Assembly (NCBI RefSeq): GCF_016429215.1
Contig: NZ_JAELUH010000051.1
Span: 1-39,234 of the forward strand
Length of the DNA stretch: 39,234 nt
From: Herbaspirillum sp. ASV7
Lineage (GTDB): Bacteria > Pseudomonadota > Gammaproteobacteria > Burkholderiales > Burkholderiaceae_D
Direction: 5' to 3'
Shown here: positions 1 to 8,329 of the stretch, in pieces
Layout of the letters: every line of letters starts with the position of its first letter
How positions within the stretch are numbered: the first letter of the stretch is position 1
Made by a program: the position numbers and the translations under genes
The notes under the pieces: generated by a model
Told to the model about the DNA's origin: nothing
What the model saw: only the letters and a program-made list of their open reading frames with translations
Databases searched by the model: none

Positions 1-639
1 TTCCAGAAGCTCTTCATCGATACCTGGCAACGCCAGCGCGGCCCCGACCTGGGTGATCACGCCTACTTCCCCACCGTCGCCCCGGCCGGCAGCGAGATCG
101 TGCGCGCCATCGGCAGCTCGCCGGAGGATCCCTATAGCGTCATCTACGCCACCTTCCTCTCGGCCATCCACCATGCCGAACATTCGATCTACCTCACCAA
201 CGCCTACTTCGTGCCCGATCCGCAATTGCGCGAAGCCTTGAAAGCCGCGGCGCGGCGTGGTGTCGACGTGCGCCTGATCCTGCCCTCCCACAGCGATTCC
301 TCGCTGGTGCTGTACGCCTCGCGCTCGTTCTACCAGGAGCTGCTGGAAGGGGGTGTACGCATCTTCGAGCGCCAGGATGCCTTGCTGCATTCCAAGACCG
401 CCGTCATCGATGGCGTCTGGTCCACCATCGGCTCGACCAATCTGGATTGGCGCAGCTTCGTCTTCAACCAGGAGATCAATGCCGTCATCCTCAGCCCCTC
501 GTTCGGGACCCAGGTCAAGGCGATGTTCGACCGCGATCTCGAGGTCTCTCGCGAAATCACCCGGGAGCAGTGGGAACAGCGCCCCATCAGCGAACGCATG
601 AAGGAGTTCGGTGCCAGCGTCTGGGCGCGCCTGCTATAG
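1..639 (+). CDS. Cardiolipin synthase / phospholipase D family protein, C-terminal part (5' end outside window)
   Basis: The reading frame is open from base 1, so the N-terminus lies upstream; about 212 residues are visible. Near visible residue 130 is an HKD motif of the phospholipase D superfamily (H-S-K followed by four residues and D), then the usual G-S-x-N-x-D-x-R block. The preceding segment with N-A-Y-F-x-P-D and a G-V-D-V-R-L-I-L-P strand is typical of cardiolipin synthases, which join phosphatidyl groups at the inner membrane. Only the second HKD copy is in view; the first, expected for an active enzyme, would be upstream. An exported-protein gene follows after 33 bp on the same strand and may be co-transcribed. 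Family is secure; the exact type (ClsA, B or C) is not. Confidence 0.85.
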   Translation, partial: FQKLFIDTWQRQRGPDLGDHAYFPTVAPAGSEIVRAIGSSPEDPYSVIYATFLSAIHHAEHSIYLTNAYFVPDPQLREALKAAARRGVDVRLILPSHSDSSLVLYASRSFYQELLEGGVRIFERQDALLHSKTAVIDGVWSTIGSTNLDWRSFVFNQEINAVILSPSFGTQVKAMFDRDLEVSREITREQWEQRPISERMKEFGASVWARLL

Positions 640-672
640 CTTGGCTCAGCCACGACAAAAGAGGAGTCTGTC

Positions 673-1560
673 TTGCCATCCGTCATGATCCGCTTTGCTA
701 CCCGGCTTGCACTGTGCGCCACCCTGGCGCTGCCGGCGGCGGCGCAAACCCAGCTCGGTGCTGCGCAAATGCAGGCGCGCTATGCCCAGTTGCAGGGCCA
801 GCTTGCCGACAACGCCTACCACCGCCCGCTCTACCTTGACTCCAGCGAGGACGGCGGCAGCGTCAAGGGCGACATCTATGCCGTGCTGCCCTACCCGTTC
901 GCCCAGGTGCGTGCCGCACTTGAGGGCCCGGCGCACTGGTGCGACATCCTGATCCTGCACCTCAACACCAAGTATTGCCGCCTGCTCGACCAGGGTGGCC
1001 GGCCGCTCCTGCGCATGCAGGTCGGCAAGAAGACCGAGCAGGAACTGGACGATACCTACCGCGTCGACCTGCGCTATCGGGGCGGCGCCGGTGGTGGCGA
1101 TTATCTTTCCGCGTCCATGCAGGCCGACAAGGGGCCGCTGGGCACCTCCGACTACCGCATCGGCATCGAAGCCATCCCCCTGGACGAACAGCGCTCCTTC
1201 CTGCATTTCGGCTATGCCTATTCCTATGGCATGGCCAGCAAGCTCGCCCTGCGCGCCTACCTCATGACGGCAGGCCGCGACAAGGTCGGCTTCAGCCTGC
1301 TCAAACGCAATGCAGACGGCCAGCCGCAATACATCAACGGCAGCCGCGCCACGGTGGAGCGCAATACCATGCGCTACTACCTGGCCATCGACGCCTACCT
1401 GGCCAGCCTCCAGGCAACCCCTGCCGACCGGCTGGAAAACCGCCTGGCGCACTGGTACGACGCCACCGAGCAATACCCCCGCCAGTTGCATGAAGTCAGC
1501 CGCGATGACTATCTGCTCATGAAGCGCCGCGAGATCACCCGCCAGCAGGACACGCGCTAG
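673..1560 (+). CDS. Exported protein of unknown function, possibly SRPBCC/START-like
   Basis: This encodes 295 residues from a TTG start, chosen because a GAGGAG ribosome site lies 6 bases upstream (661-666); an in-frame ATG at 685 is the alternative. The N-terminus (M-I-R-F-A-T-R-L-A-L then an alanine-rich stretch ending A-A-A-Q) looks like a Sec signal peptide, so the product is probably periplasmic. The body begins with a segment resembling the first helix-strand part of SRPBCC/START-type ligand pockets (V-L-P-Y-P-F-A-Q-V-R-A-A-L). That fold assignment is an inference from pattern only. I do not recognise a named family. The stop codon overlaps that of the convergent LysR gene. Confidence 0.75.
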   Translation: MPSVMIRFATRLALCATLALPAAAQTQLGAAQMQARYAQLQGQLADNAYHRPLYLDSSEDGGSVKGDIYAVLPYPFAQVRAALEGPAHWCDILILHLNTKYCRLLDQGGRPLLRMQVGKKTEQELDDTYRVDLRYRGGAGGGDYLSASMQADKGPLGTSDYRIGIEAIPLDEQRSFLHFGYAYSYGMASKLALRAYLMTAGRDKVGFSLLKRNADGQPQYINGSRATVERNTMRYYLAIDAYLASLQATPADRLENRLAHWYDATEQYPRQLHEVSRDDYLLMKRREITRQQDTR

Positions 1561-2444
1561 GGCTGGCTGGCCGCCTGCTCGCGCAACCACTCCAGGAAGG
1601 CCGCCACTGCCGGTCGGCGCGCATGGTGCGCCGGATAGACGGCGAAGTGCGGCTTGACCGCGATCGCCCGCTCCAGCCCGAAGATGGGCTTGAGCTTTTT
1701 CTCCTCGATATGACGCGCAGCGATGGTCGCGCTTTCCAGCGCCACACCCAGTCCCTGCGTGGCCGCATCCAGCGACATCTGGGCCCGGTCGAAGCGCACC
1801 GGAAACTGCTCGGGTGGACGCACATCGGTAAATTCGGCGAACCAGTCGGCCCACTGCACCACGCTCACATTGCTGCGGATCAGCTTCACGCCGAGCAGGT
1901 CGGCGGGCTTCTTGAGCCTGTGCTCGCGGATGAACGCCGGACTGGCCAGCGGCACGACACGCTCCTCCAGCAATGGCTCCACCACCAATCCCGGCCAGTT
2001 GGGGATGCCGTAGCGGATATCGATATCGACCTCGCCCAGCTCGAAGTTGCTCAGCGAATGGGCCGCCGACAGGTTGAAGGTGATCTCGGGATGCCTACGC
2101 GCAAAGTCATTGAGGCGCGCCATCAGCCACAGGCTGGCGATGCTGGGCGCGGAATGGATGTAGAGGGTATTGCTCACCCCCTGGCGCACATCCATGGAAG
2201 CCGCCGTGATGGCCGAGATGGCCCCCTGGATGCGGCTCAGGTAGGTCTCGCCCGCCGTGGTGATGCGCACGCCATGGGCGCTGCGCTCGAACAGCCGGAT
2301 TCCCAGGTAAGACTCCAGGCGCGCTACCTGGTGACTCACGGCCGAAGCCGTCAGATGCAGCTCGGCGGCGGCCAGCGCAAAACTCTTGCGCCGTGCGACA
2401 GCTTCGAAGGCCTGGAGATTGGGTAGCGGCGGGAGAACGGCCAT
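1557..2444 (-). CDS. LysR-family transcriptional regulator (GcvA-like)
   Basis: The 295-residue protein has an N-terminal winged helix-turn-helix at about residues 8-65 (L-P-N-L-Q-A-F-E-A-V-A-R, then A-A-A-E-L-H-L-T-A-S-A-V-S-H-Q-V) and a substrate-binding domain from about residue 90. The L-x-A-F-E-A-V-A-R start and S-A-V-S-H-Q-V recognition helix are typical of the GcvA-like branch. It is transcribed away from the SDR/TRAP/transketolase cluster across a 204-bp gap, the usual arrangement for a LysR activator of its neighbour. I infer that it senses the substrate or an intermediate of that pathway. Its 3' end meets the preceding gene at a shared CTAG (1557-1560). Confidence 0.9.
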   Translation of the reverse strand: MAVLPPLPNLQAFEAVARRKSFALAAAELHLTASAVSHQVARLESYLGIRLFERSAHGVRITTAGETYLSRIQGAISAITAASMDVRQGVSNTLYIHSAPSIASLWLMARLNDFARRHPEITFNLSAAHSLSNFELGEVDIDIRYGIPNWPGLVVEPLLEERVVPLASPAFIREHRLKKPADLLGVKLIRSNVSVVQWADWFAEFTDVRPPEQFPVRFDRAQMSLDAATQGLGVALESATIAARHIEEKKLKPIFGLERAIAVKPHFAVYPAHHARRPAVAAFLEWLREQAASQP

Positions 2445-2648
2445 GGCTGCGGCTGATAGCTAAGATGACAGATCATCACTTTAACATGACGAGACTTCGC
2501 TTGTCGTCAGGCGAGGAAAGTTCGACCATGCACCTCAAGAACAATAACGGAGACATGGGCGTATCGCCTCGCCGCTGCATTGCAGCGTCCGCACCTGTGT
2601 TGTCTCCGGTGTTCCGCAACCGAACGCAATTTTCTGGAGATATTCGAC
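2445..2648. promoter_or_regulatory. Divergent promoter region between LysR and SDR genes, with a short palindrome
   Basis: No gene is evident in this 204-bp gap. It contains a perfect 7-bp inverted repeat with a one-base centre, CGCTGCATTGCAGCG, at 2573-2587, about 62 bp upstream of the SDR start. This could be an operator, though LysR sites usually follow T-N11-A and the match here is not convincing. A good ribosome site (GGAGA, 2636-2640) precedes the SDR ATG at 2649. Confidence 0.35.
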
Positions 2649-3398
2649 ATGCTGCTCAAGGACAAGGTCGCCGTCATCACCGGCGGTGCAGGAATCAACG
2701 GTCTGGGGTTCGCCACGGCGCGCCTGATGGCTTCCCAGGGTGCCCGCGTGGTGGTGCTCGACCTGGCCCAGGCCGATCCGGCCGGGGCGGCCGCGCGTCT
2801 GGGCCAGGGCCATCTGGGCCTGGTCGCCGACGTGACCGACAAGGCTTCCTGCGAGGCCGCTGCCGCCGAGGCGATGCGCCAGTTCGGTCGCATCGACATC
2901 CTGGTCAACAACGCCGGCATCACCCAGCCGGTCAAGACGCTGGAGATCACCGGCAGCGACTATGACCGCATCCTGGATGTGAGCCTGCGCGGCACGCTCT
3001 ACATGTCGCAAGCGGTGCTGCCGGCGATGCGCTCGCAGAAGAGCGGCTCCATCGTCTGCATCTCCTCGGTGTCGGCCCAGCGCGGCGGCGGCATCCTGGG
3101 CGGCCCGCATTATTCGGCGGCCAAGGCCGGCGTACTGGGCCTGGCGCGCGCCATGGCGCGCGAGTTCGGGCCGGAGGGCATCCGCGTCAACAGCATTACG
3201 CCCGGCCTGATCGGCACCGACATCATCAAGGGCAAGCTCACCGAGGACAAGAAGGCCGAGATCGCCGAGACCATTCCCCTGGCCCGCCTGGGCCGTGCCG
3301 AGGATATTGGCGGTGCCTGCGTGTTCCTGGGCAGCGACCTGTCGCAGTACTGCACCGGCATCACGCTGGACGTCAATGGCGGCATGCTGATCCACTAA
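2649..3398 (+). CDS. SDR-family NAD(P)-dependent oxidoreductase (transketolase cluster)
   Basis: The 249-residue protein is a classical short-chain dehydrogenase. It has a glycine-rich nucleotide loop T-G-G-A-G-I-N-G-L-G at residues 11-20, N-N-A-G at 87-90, and catalytic Ser near 140, Tyr155 and Lys159 (H-Y-S-A-A-K). The start at 2649 is preferred over upstream in-frame codons because GGAGA lies 8 bases before it and the product then has normal SDR length. The glycine loop is longer than the usual T-G-x-x-x-G-I-G. It is the first gene of a run with the TRAP transporter and split transketolase. I infer that it oxidises an imported polyol or sugar acid to the ketose used by the transketolase; the substrate cannot be read from sequence. 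Confidence 0.88.
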   Translation: MLLKDKVAVITGGAGINGLGFATARLMASQGARVVVLDLAQADPAGAAARLGQGHLGLVADVTDKASCEAAAAEAMRQFGRIDILVNNAGITQPVKTLEITGSDYDRILDVSLRGTLYMSQAVLPAMRSQKSGSIVCISSVSAQRGGGILGGPHYSAAKAGVLGLARAMAREFGPEGIRVNSITPGLIGTDIIKGKLTEDKKAEIAETIPLARLGRAEDIGGACVFLGSDLSQYCTGITLDVNGGMLIH

Positions 3399-3457
3399 GC
3401 CATTCTCATCACCATGCCGGCCTGGCCGGCAATACCAGAACAAACAGGAGACCAGAC

Positions 3458-4504
3458 ATGACCCAAGACCACAGCAAACCTGGCCAACCCGCCATGCGTC
3501 GCCGCCAGCTGCTCAAGGCCGGCGCCGTGGGCGCGGCCCTGCCGCTGTTTTCCATCGCCACACGCAGCGCCAACGCCGCCGAGTTCAACTACAAGTTCGC
3601 CACCGGCCAGGACCCGTCGCACCCGGTCAACAAGCGTGCGCAGGAAGCCATCGACCGCATCCGCAACGCCACCAACGGGCGTCTGGACATCAAGCTGTTC
3701 CCGGCCAACCAGCTCGGCTCGGACACCGACCTGATGTCGCAGATCCGCAATGGTGGCGTGGAGTTCTTCAACCAGGCCAGCGTGGTGCTCTCGACCCTGG
3801 TGCCGGCGGCCGGCATCGTCAATACCGGCTTCGCCTTCCACGACTACAAGGAAGTCTGGCAGGCCATGGATGGCCCGCTGGGCGCCTACGTGCGCGCGCA
3901 GATCGAGAAGGTGGGCCTGTTGACCATGTCCAAGCCCTGGGACAATGGCTTCCGCCAGATCACCACCTCCACCAAGCCGATCAAGACCGCCGGCGACCTC
4001 AAGGGCCTGAAGCTGCGCGTGCCGGCCGCGCCCATGCTGACCTCGCTGTTCACGGCCCTGGGCGCCAGCCCCACGCCGATCAACTTCAACGAGGTCTATT
4101 CCTCGCTGCAGACCAAGCTGGTCGAGGGACAGGAAAACCCGCTGGCCATCATCAGCACCGCGCGCCTCTACGAAGTACAGAAGTACTGCACCATCTCCAA
4201 TCACGTCTGGGATGCCTACTGGATCCTGGGCAACCGCCGCGCCTTCGAGAAGCTGCCCAAGGACATCCAGGAAATCGTGCGCCGCGAACTGGACAAGGCC
4301 GCCACCGACGAACGCGCCGACATCGCCTCGCTCTCCGGCTTCGCCCGCAATGATCTGCAGGGCAAGGGCGTACAGATCATCGAGGCCGACAAGGCTTCCT
4401 TCAAGGAAGCGCTGGCCCGTGGCACCTTCTACAAAGACCTGCGCGCCAAGTTTGGCGATGATGCCTGGAAGCTGTTGCAGAACAGCGTCGGGAGCCTGGG
4501 ATGA
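3458..4504 (+). CDS. TRAP transporter substrate-binding protein, DctP family
   Basis: The 348-residue product starts with a twin-arginine-type signal (R-R-R-Q-L-L-K-A-G at residues 14-22, then a hydrophobic stretch ending A-N-A-A), so it is probably exported folded to the periplasm. The mature part has DctP hallmarks: the substrate-contacting arginine in K-G-L-K-L-R-V-P and the later E-G-Q-E-N-P motif. It would capture an organic acid or related ligand and hand it to the sodium-coupled permease encoded next; the two genes overlap by 4 bp (ATGA). A ribosome site (AGGAGA) lies just upstream. DctP proteins bind sugar acids, keto acids and other carboxylates, so a carboxylate substrate is likely but not certain. 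Confidence 0.92.
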   Translation: MTQDHSKPGQPAMRRRQLLKAGAVGAALPLFSIATRSANAAEFNYKFATGQDPSHPVNKRAQEAIDRIRNATNGRLDIKLFPANQLGSDTDLMSQIRNGGVEFFNQASVVLSTLVPAAGIVNTGFAFHDYKEVWQAMDGPLGAYVRAQIEKVGLLTMSKPWDNGFRQITTSTKPIKTAGDLKGLKLRVPAAPMLTSLFTALGASPTPINFNEVYSSLQTKLVEGQENPLAIISTARLYEVQKYCTISNHVWDAYWILGNRRAFEKLPKDIQEIVRRELDKAATDERADIASLSGFARNDLQGKGVQIIEADKASFKEALARGTFYKDLRAKFGDDAWKLLQNSVGSLG

Positions 4505-6357
4505 GCGCCCTGTCGCTGGAGCAGCCGGTGGCCGACAGCCGCTCGCTGGCTGCGCGCCTGGAAAACTGGCTGGGCCATGCCATCGAGATCCCCGCCGCCG
4601 CCCTGGTGATCGGCGAGGTGGCGGTGCTGCTGGCGGGCGTGGTGATGCGCTTCATCTTCAACAGCCCCATTCCCTGGGCCGATGAACTGGCGTCCATCCT
4701 CTTCCTGTGGCTGGCCAACCTGGGCGCGGCCGTGGCCCTGCGGCGCGGCACCCATATGCGCACTACCGTGCTGGTGGGCTACCTGAGCGAACGCGGCAAG
4801 GCTTGGGCCGAGGCACTGGCCATCATCGCCCCGTGCGTGATGCTGCTGATCCTGATGCAGCCGATGTGGGAATACGCCGAAGACGAGATGTTCGTGCAGA
4901 CCCCGGCGCTGGGCTGGCCCAATACCGTGCGCGCTGCTGCCGTGGCGGTGGGGGCGGCGCTGATGATCGTCATCTGTCTCTTGCGCATCTCGCGCCAGAA
5001 ACTGGTGGATCTGCTGGGCGTGGTGGCCTTGCTGGCCGCCGTGGGCGCGGCCATGTATTTCGGTGCCGGCTGGCTGCAAGCCATCGGCAACTGGAACCTG
5101 GTGGTCTTCTTCGGCCTGGTGCTGGGCGTGTCGGTGCTGCTGGGCATCCCCATCGCCTTCTGCTTCGGCCTGGCCACCGTGGCCTTCCTGCTGACGGTGA
5201 CCACCAGCCCGCTGGCCGTGGTGGCCGGTCGCTTCGACGAAGGCATGTCCTCGCTGATCCTGCTGGCCGTGCCCCTGTTCATCCTGCTGGGCCACCTGGT
5301 GGAGATGACGGGCATGGCCAAGGCCATGGTGGATTTCCTGGCCTCGCTGCTGGGGCACGTGCGCGGTGGCCTGAACTATGTGCTGCTGGGCGCGATGCTG
5401 CTGGTCTCGGGCATCTCCGGCGCCAAGACCGCCGACATGGCGGCCGTGGCGCCGGTGCTGCTGCCGGAGATGAAGCGGCGCGGCAACCATGAAGGCGAAC
5501 TGATCTCGCTGCTGGCCGCCTCCGGCGCCATGGCCGAGACCATTCCGCCCTCGCTGGTGCTCATCACCATCGGCTCGGTGGCCGGTGTCTCGATTGCGGC
5601 GCTCTTTACCGGCGGCATCATGCCCGGCATCGTGCTGGCGGTCCTGCTGGCGATCCTGGCGCGCTGGCGCAGTGCCGAGATCGTCGAAGGCATCCAGCGC
5701 GCGCCGGGCAAGGTGGTGCTGCGTACCCTCATCATCGCCCTGCCGGCGCTGGCCCTGCCCATCCTGATCCGTACCGCCGTGGTGGAGGGGGTGGCCACCG
5801 CCACCGAAGTCTCCACCATCGGCATCGCCTATTCGGTGGTGGCGGGCCTGCTGGTCTATCGCAAGTTCGACTGGAAGCGCCTCTATCCCATGCTGGTCGA
5901 TACCGCGGCCTTGTCGGGGGCCATCCTCTTCATCATCGGTACCGCCACCGGCATGTCGTGGGCGCTGACGCAATCGGGCTTCTCGCACTCCCTGGCCGAG
6001 GCCATGACCAGCGTGCCGGGTGGCAAGTACGGCTTCCTGCTGGTGTCGATCGCCGCCTTCGTGGTACTGGGCAGCGTGCTGGAGGGCATCCCGGCGATGG
6101 TGTTGTTCGCGCCCTTGCTCTTCCCGGTGGCCAAGGCCATCGGCGTGCACGAGGTGCACTACGCCATGGTCATCATCCTCTCCATGGGCGTGGGCCTGTT
6201 CGCGCCGCCCTTCGGACTGGGCTACTACGCGGCCTGCACCATCGGGCGGGTGCATCCGGACGTGGCCGTCAAGCGCATCTGGCCCTACCTGGGCGCGCTG
6301 GTGGTGGGTCTGCTGATCGTGGCCTTCGTACCGTGGTTCTCGGTCGGTTTCCTCTGA
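4501..6357 (+). CDS. Fused TRAP transporter permease (DctQ-DctM)
   Basis: This 618-residue membrane protein joins both TRAP membrane subunits in one chain. Residues about 20-170 carry the small DctQ-type domain with its P-I-P-W-A-D-E-L-A motif; from about residue 190 to the end is the large DctM-type domain with many hydrophobic helices. The ATG overlaps the stop codon of the binding protein gene, showing translational coupling. With the binding protein it forms a sodium-driven importer in the inner membrane. Fused QM proteins are a known TRAP variant and are not a sign of damage. Confidence 0.93.
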   Translation: MSALSLEQPVADSRSLAARLENWLGHAIEIPAAALVIGEVAVLLAGVVMRFIFNSPIPWADELASILFLWLANLGAAVALRRGTHMRTTVLVGYLSERGKAWAEALAIIAPCVMLLILMQPMWEYAEDEMFVQTPALGWPNTVRAAAVAVGAALMIVICLLRISRQKLVDLLGVVALLAAVGAAMYFGAGWLQAIGNWNLVVFFGLVLGVSVLLGIPIAFCFGLATVAFLLTVTTSPLAVVAGRFDEGMSSLILLAVPLFILLGHLVEMTGMAKAMVDFLASLLGHVRGGLNYVLLGAMLLVSGISGAKTADMAAVAPVLLPEMKRRGNHEGELISLLAASGAMAETIPPSLVLITIGSVAGVSIAALFTGGIMPGIVLAVLLAILARWRSAEIVEGIQRAPGKVVLRTLIIALPALALPILIRTAVVEGVATATEVSTIGIAYSVVAGLLVYRKFDWKRLYPMLVDTAALSGAILFIIGTATGMSWALTQSGFSHSLAEAMTSVPGGKYGFLLVSIAAFVVLGSVLEGIPAMVLFAPLLFPVAKAIGVHEVHYAMVIILSMGVGLFAPPFGLGYYAACTIGRVHPDVAVKRIWPYLGALVVGLLIVAFVPWFSVGFL

Positions 6358-6396
6358 TCCCTCTCAATGCAAGCACACTCTAAGCAAGGAATCGCA

Positions 6397-7242
6397 ATGT
6401 CTGACAATCTGGAAAACCTGCGCGCCAGCGCATACCGCATCCGCCGCAATGCCGTGCGCATGGGCGAGGTCCAGGGCCAAGGCTATATCGGCCAGGCCCT
6501 GGGCTGGGCCGACGTGCTGGCCGTGGCCTTCAAGCACGCCATGCAACTGCGCCCGCAAGACCCCGAATGGAGCGGCCGCGACCGCTTCCTGCTCTCGCAC
6601 GGTCACTACGCCATCGCCCTCTATGCGGCCCTGATCGAAGCCGGCGTCATTGCTGACGAAGAACTGGAATCCTATGGCAGCGACGACAGCCGCCTGCCCA
6701 TGTCGGGCATGGCGACCTATACGCCGGGCATGGAAATCTCCGGCGGTTCGCTCGGCCAGGGTCTGGCCATCGGTGTGGGCATGGCACTGGGCCTGCGCTA
6801 CAACAACAACCCGGCCTTCGTCTACAACTCCATGTCCGATGGTGAGCTGGACGAAGGCTCCACCTGGGAAGCCGCCATGGGCGCGGCCCACCACCAGCTG
6901 GGCAATCTGATCTGCCTGGTCGACATCAACAACCAGCAGGCCGACGGCCCCTCCAGCAAGATCATGGGATTCGAGCCGCTGGCCGACAAATGGGCCTCGT
7001 TCGGCTGGCATGTGCAGCGGGTCGATGGCAATGACCTGGCGGCCGTGGTGCAGGCCTTCGATACCGCGCGCAACCTGAGGGAAGCCAAGCCGCGCGTAAT
7101 CCTGTTTGACACCCTGATGGGCAAGGGGGTGCCCTTCCTGGAGCAGCGCGAGAAGAACCACTTCATCCGCGTCGATCCGCCTGAATGGCAGCAAGCCCTG
7201 TCCATCCTCGACCAGTCCTATCAACAAGGAAGCCAAGCATGA
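6397..7242 (+). CDS. Transketolase, N-terminal (thiamine diphosphate-binding) subunit
   Basis: At 281 residues this corresponds to the first third to half of a normal transketolase. It carries S-H-G-H at 67-70, G-S-L-G-Q-G-L at 117-123, and the cofactor-binding block S-D-G-E-L-D-E-G at 147-154 with N-N-Q at 178-180. The usual G-D-G of that block reads S-D-G here. The ATG at 6397 is chosen for its AAGGA site 6 bases upstream. The partner subunit follows with a 4-bp overlap. Split transketolases of this form occur in catabolic routes such as apulose 4-phosphate (AptAB) and sulfosugar (SqwGH) cleavage. Here the enzyme presumably moves a two-carbon ketol unit from the pathway ketose to an aldose phosphate. 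Confidence 0.9.
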   Translation: MSDNLENLRASAYRIRRNAVRMGEVQGQGYIGQALGWADVLAVAFKHAMQLRPQDPEWSGRDRFLLSHGHYAIALYAALIEAGVIADEELESYGSDDSRLPMSGMATYTPGMEISGGSLGQGLAIGVGMALGLRYNNNPAFVYNSMSDGELDEGSTWEAAMGAAHHQLGNLICLVDINNQQADGPSSKIMGFEPLADKWASFGWHVQRVDGNDLAAVVQAFDTARNLREAKPRVILFDTLMGKGVPFLEQREKNHFIRVDPPEWQQALSILDQSYQQGSQA

Positions 7243-8243
7243 ACACCGTCGCAGAAAAGAAACCGCGCCTGACCACCTCGGCCATGATCGCCTCCATCGC
7301 CGGCGAAGGCCAGCGCGTGCAGGCCGCGCCATTCGGCAAGGCGCTGGTGGAATATGCCGCTGAGCGTCCCGAGATCGTCGGCCTGACCGCCGACCTGGCC
7401 AAGTACACCGACCTGCACCTGTTCCAGAAGGCTTATCCGGAGCGCTTCTTCCAGATGGGCATGGCCGAGCAGCTGTTGATGGCCGCCGCCGGCGGCATGG
7501 CCAAGGAAGGCCTGGTGCCCTTCGCCACCACCTATGCCGTGTTTGCCACCCGCCGCGCCTATGACTTCATCCACCAGGTGATTGCCGAGGAAAACCTGAA
7601 CGTCAAGATCTGCTGCGCCCTGCCGGGCCTGACCACCGGTTACGGTCCCAGCCACCAGGCCACCGAAGACCTGGCGATGATGCGCGCCATTCCCGGCATG
7701 ACCATCGTCGATCCTTGCGACGCGTTGGACCTGGAACAGGCCGTCCCCCAGATCGCCGCCCATCAGGGCCCGGTCTACATGCGCCTGGCGCGCGGCAACG
7801 TGCCACTGGTGCTGGATGAATACGACTACAGGTTCGAACTGGGCCGCGCCAAGGAAATCCGCGACGGCAACGATGTGCTGATCATCTCCAGCGGCTTCAT
7901 GACCATGCGCGCGCTGGAAGTGGCCAAGGCCCTGGAAGCTGACAAGGTCAGCGTGGCCGTGCTGCACTGCCCGACCATCAAGCCCTTCGACGAGGCGACC
8001 GTGATCGAACAGGTCAAGAAGAAGAACCGCCTGGTAGTGGTGGCCGAGAACCACTCGGTCATCGGTGGCCTGGGCGAGATCGTCGCCAGCACCCTCATGC
8101 GCCATCGCGTGCAGCCGGCCGGCTTCCAGATGGCCGGCCTGCCGGACGCCTTCCTCGACGCGGGTGCGCTGCCGACCCTGCATGACCGCTATGGGATCAG
8201 CTGCGAGGTGTTGAGCCGGCGGATCAAGGAGTGGTTGAAGTAA
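7239..8243 (+). CDS. Transketolase, C-terminal subunit
   Basis: The 334-residue protein supplies the pyrimidine-binding and C-terminal domains of a split transketolase. It includes the glutamate that activates thiamine diphosphate (G-M-A-E-Q, Glu77) and the G-P-S-H-Q-A-T-E-D-L-A block typical of the DXS/transketolase middle domain. Its ATG overlaps the stop of the N-terminal subunit gene (ATGA), favouring equal expression. The start at 7239 is set by that overlap and by an AAGGAA site 8 bases upstream; an upstream in-frame codon inside the previous gene is unlikely. It is the last gene of the cluster. The same fold occurs in pyruvate dehydrogenase beta subunits, but the paired N-terminal subunit favours transketolase. 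Confidence 0.9.
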   Translation: MNTVAEKKPRLTTSAMIASIAGEGQRVQAAPFGKALVEYAAERPEIVGLTADLAKYTDLHLFQKAYPERFFQMGMAEQLLMAAAGGMAKEGLVPFATTYAVFATRRAYDFIHQVIAEENLNVKICCALPGLTTGYGPSHQATEDLAMMRAIPGMTIVDPCDALDLEQAVPQIAAHQGPVYMRLARGNVPLVLDEYDYRFELGRAKEIRDGNDVLIISSGFMTMRALEVAKALEADKVSVAVLHCPTIKPFDEATVIEQVKKKNRLVVVAENHSVIGGLGEIVASTLMRHRVQPAGFQMAGLPDAFLDAGALPTLHDRYGISCEVLSRRIKEWLK

Positions 8244-8285
8244 GTCCGGGCCAAGAAGGCTGAGCACGGTTCTTTACTTCGCAAC

Positions 8286-8329
8286 TTGAATGGGATCGAC
8301 ACGATTTCCTAAAGTGCGATCCCATTCAA
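8286..8329. repeat. 13-bp perfect inverted repeat (hairpin) between transketolase and antitoxin genes
   Basis: TTGAATGGGATCG at 8286-8298 is exactly complementary to CGATCCCATTCAA at 8317-8329, separated by 18 bases in which a further short CAC/GTG pairing is possible. The right arm ends on the base before the antitoxin stop codon. It may be a terminator for either convergent transcription unit, but neither side has a T-tract, so intrinsic termination is uncertain. It may instead mark the edge of the toxin-antitoxin module. Confidence 0.5.

Noticed and set aside
4429..6255. 608-codon minus-strand frame opposite the TRAP permease
   Set aside because: Its low-complexity His/Gln/Gly composition mirrors the Leu/Val/Ala codons of the real membrane protein on the other strand.
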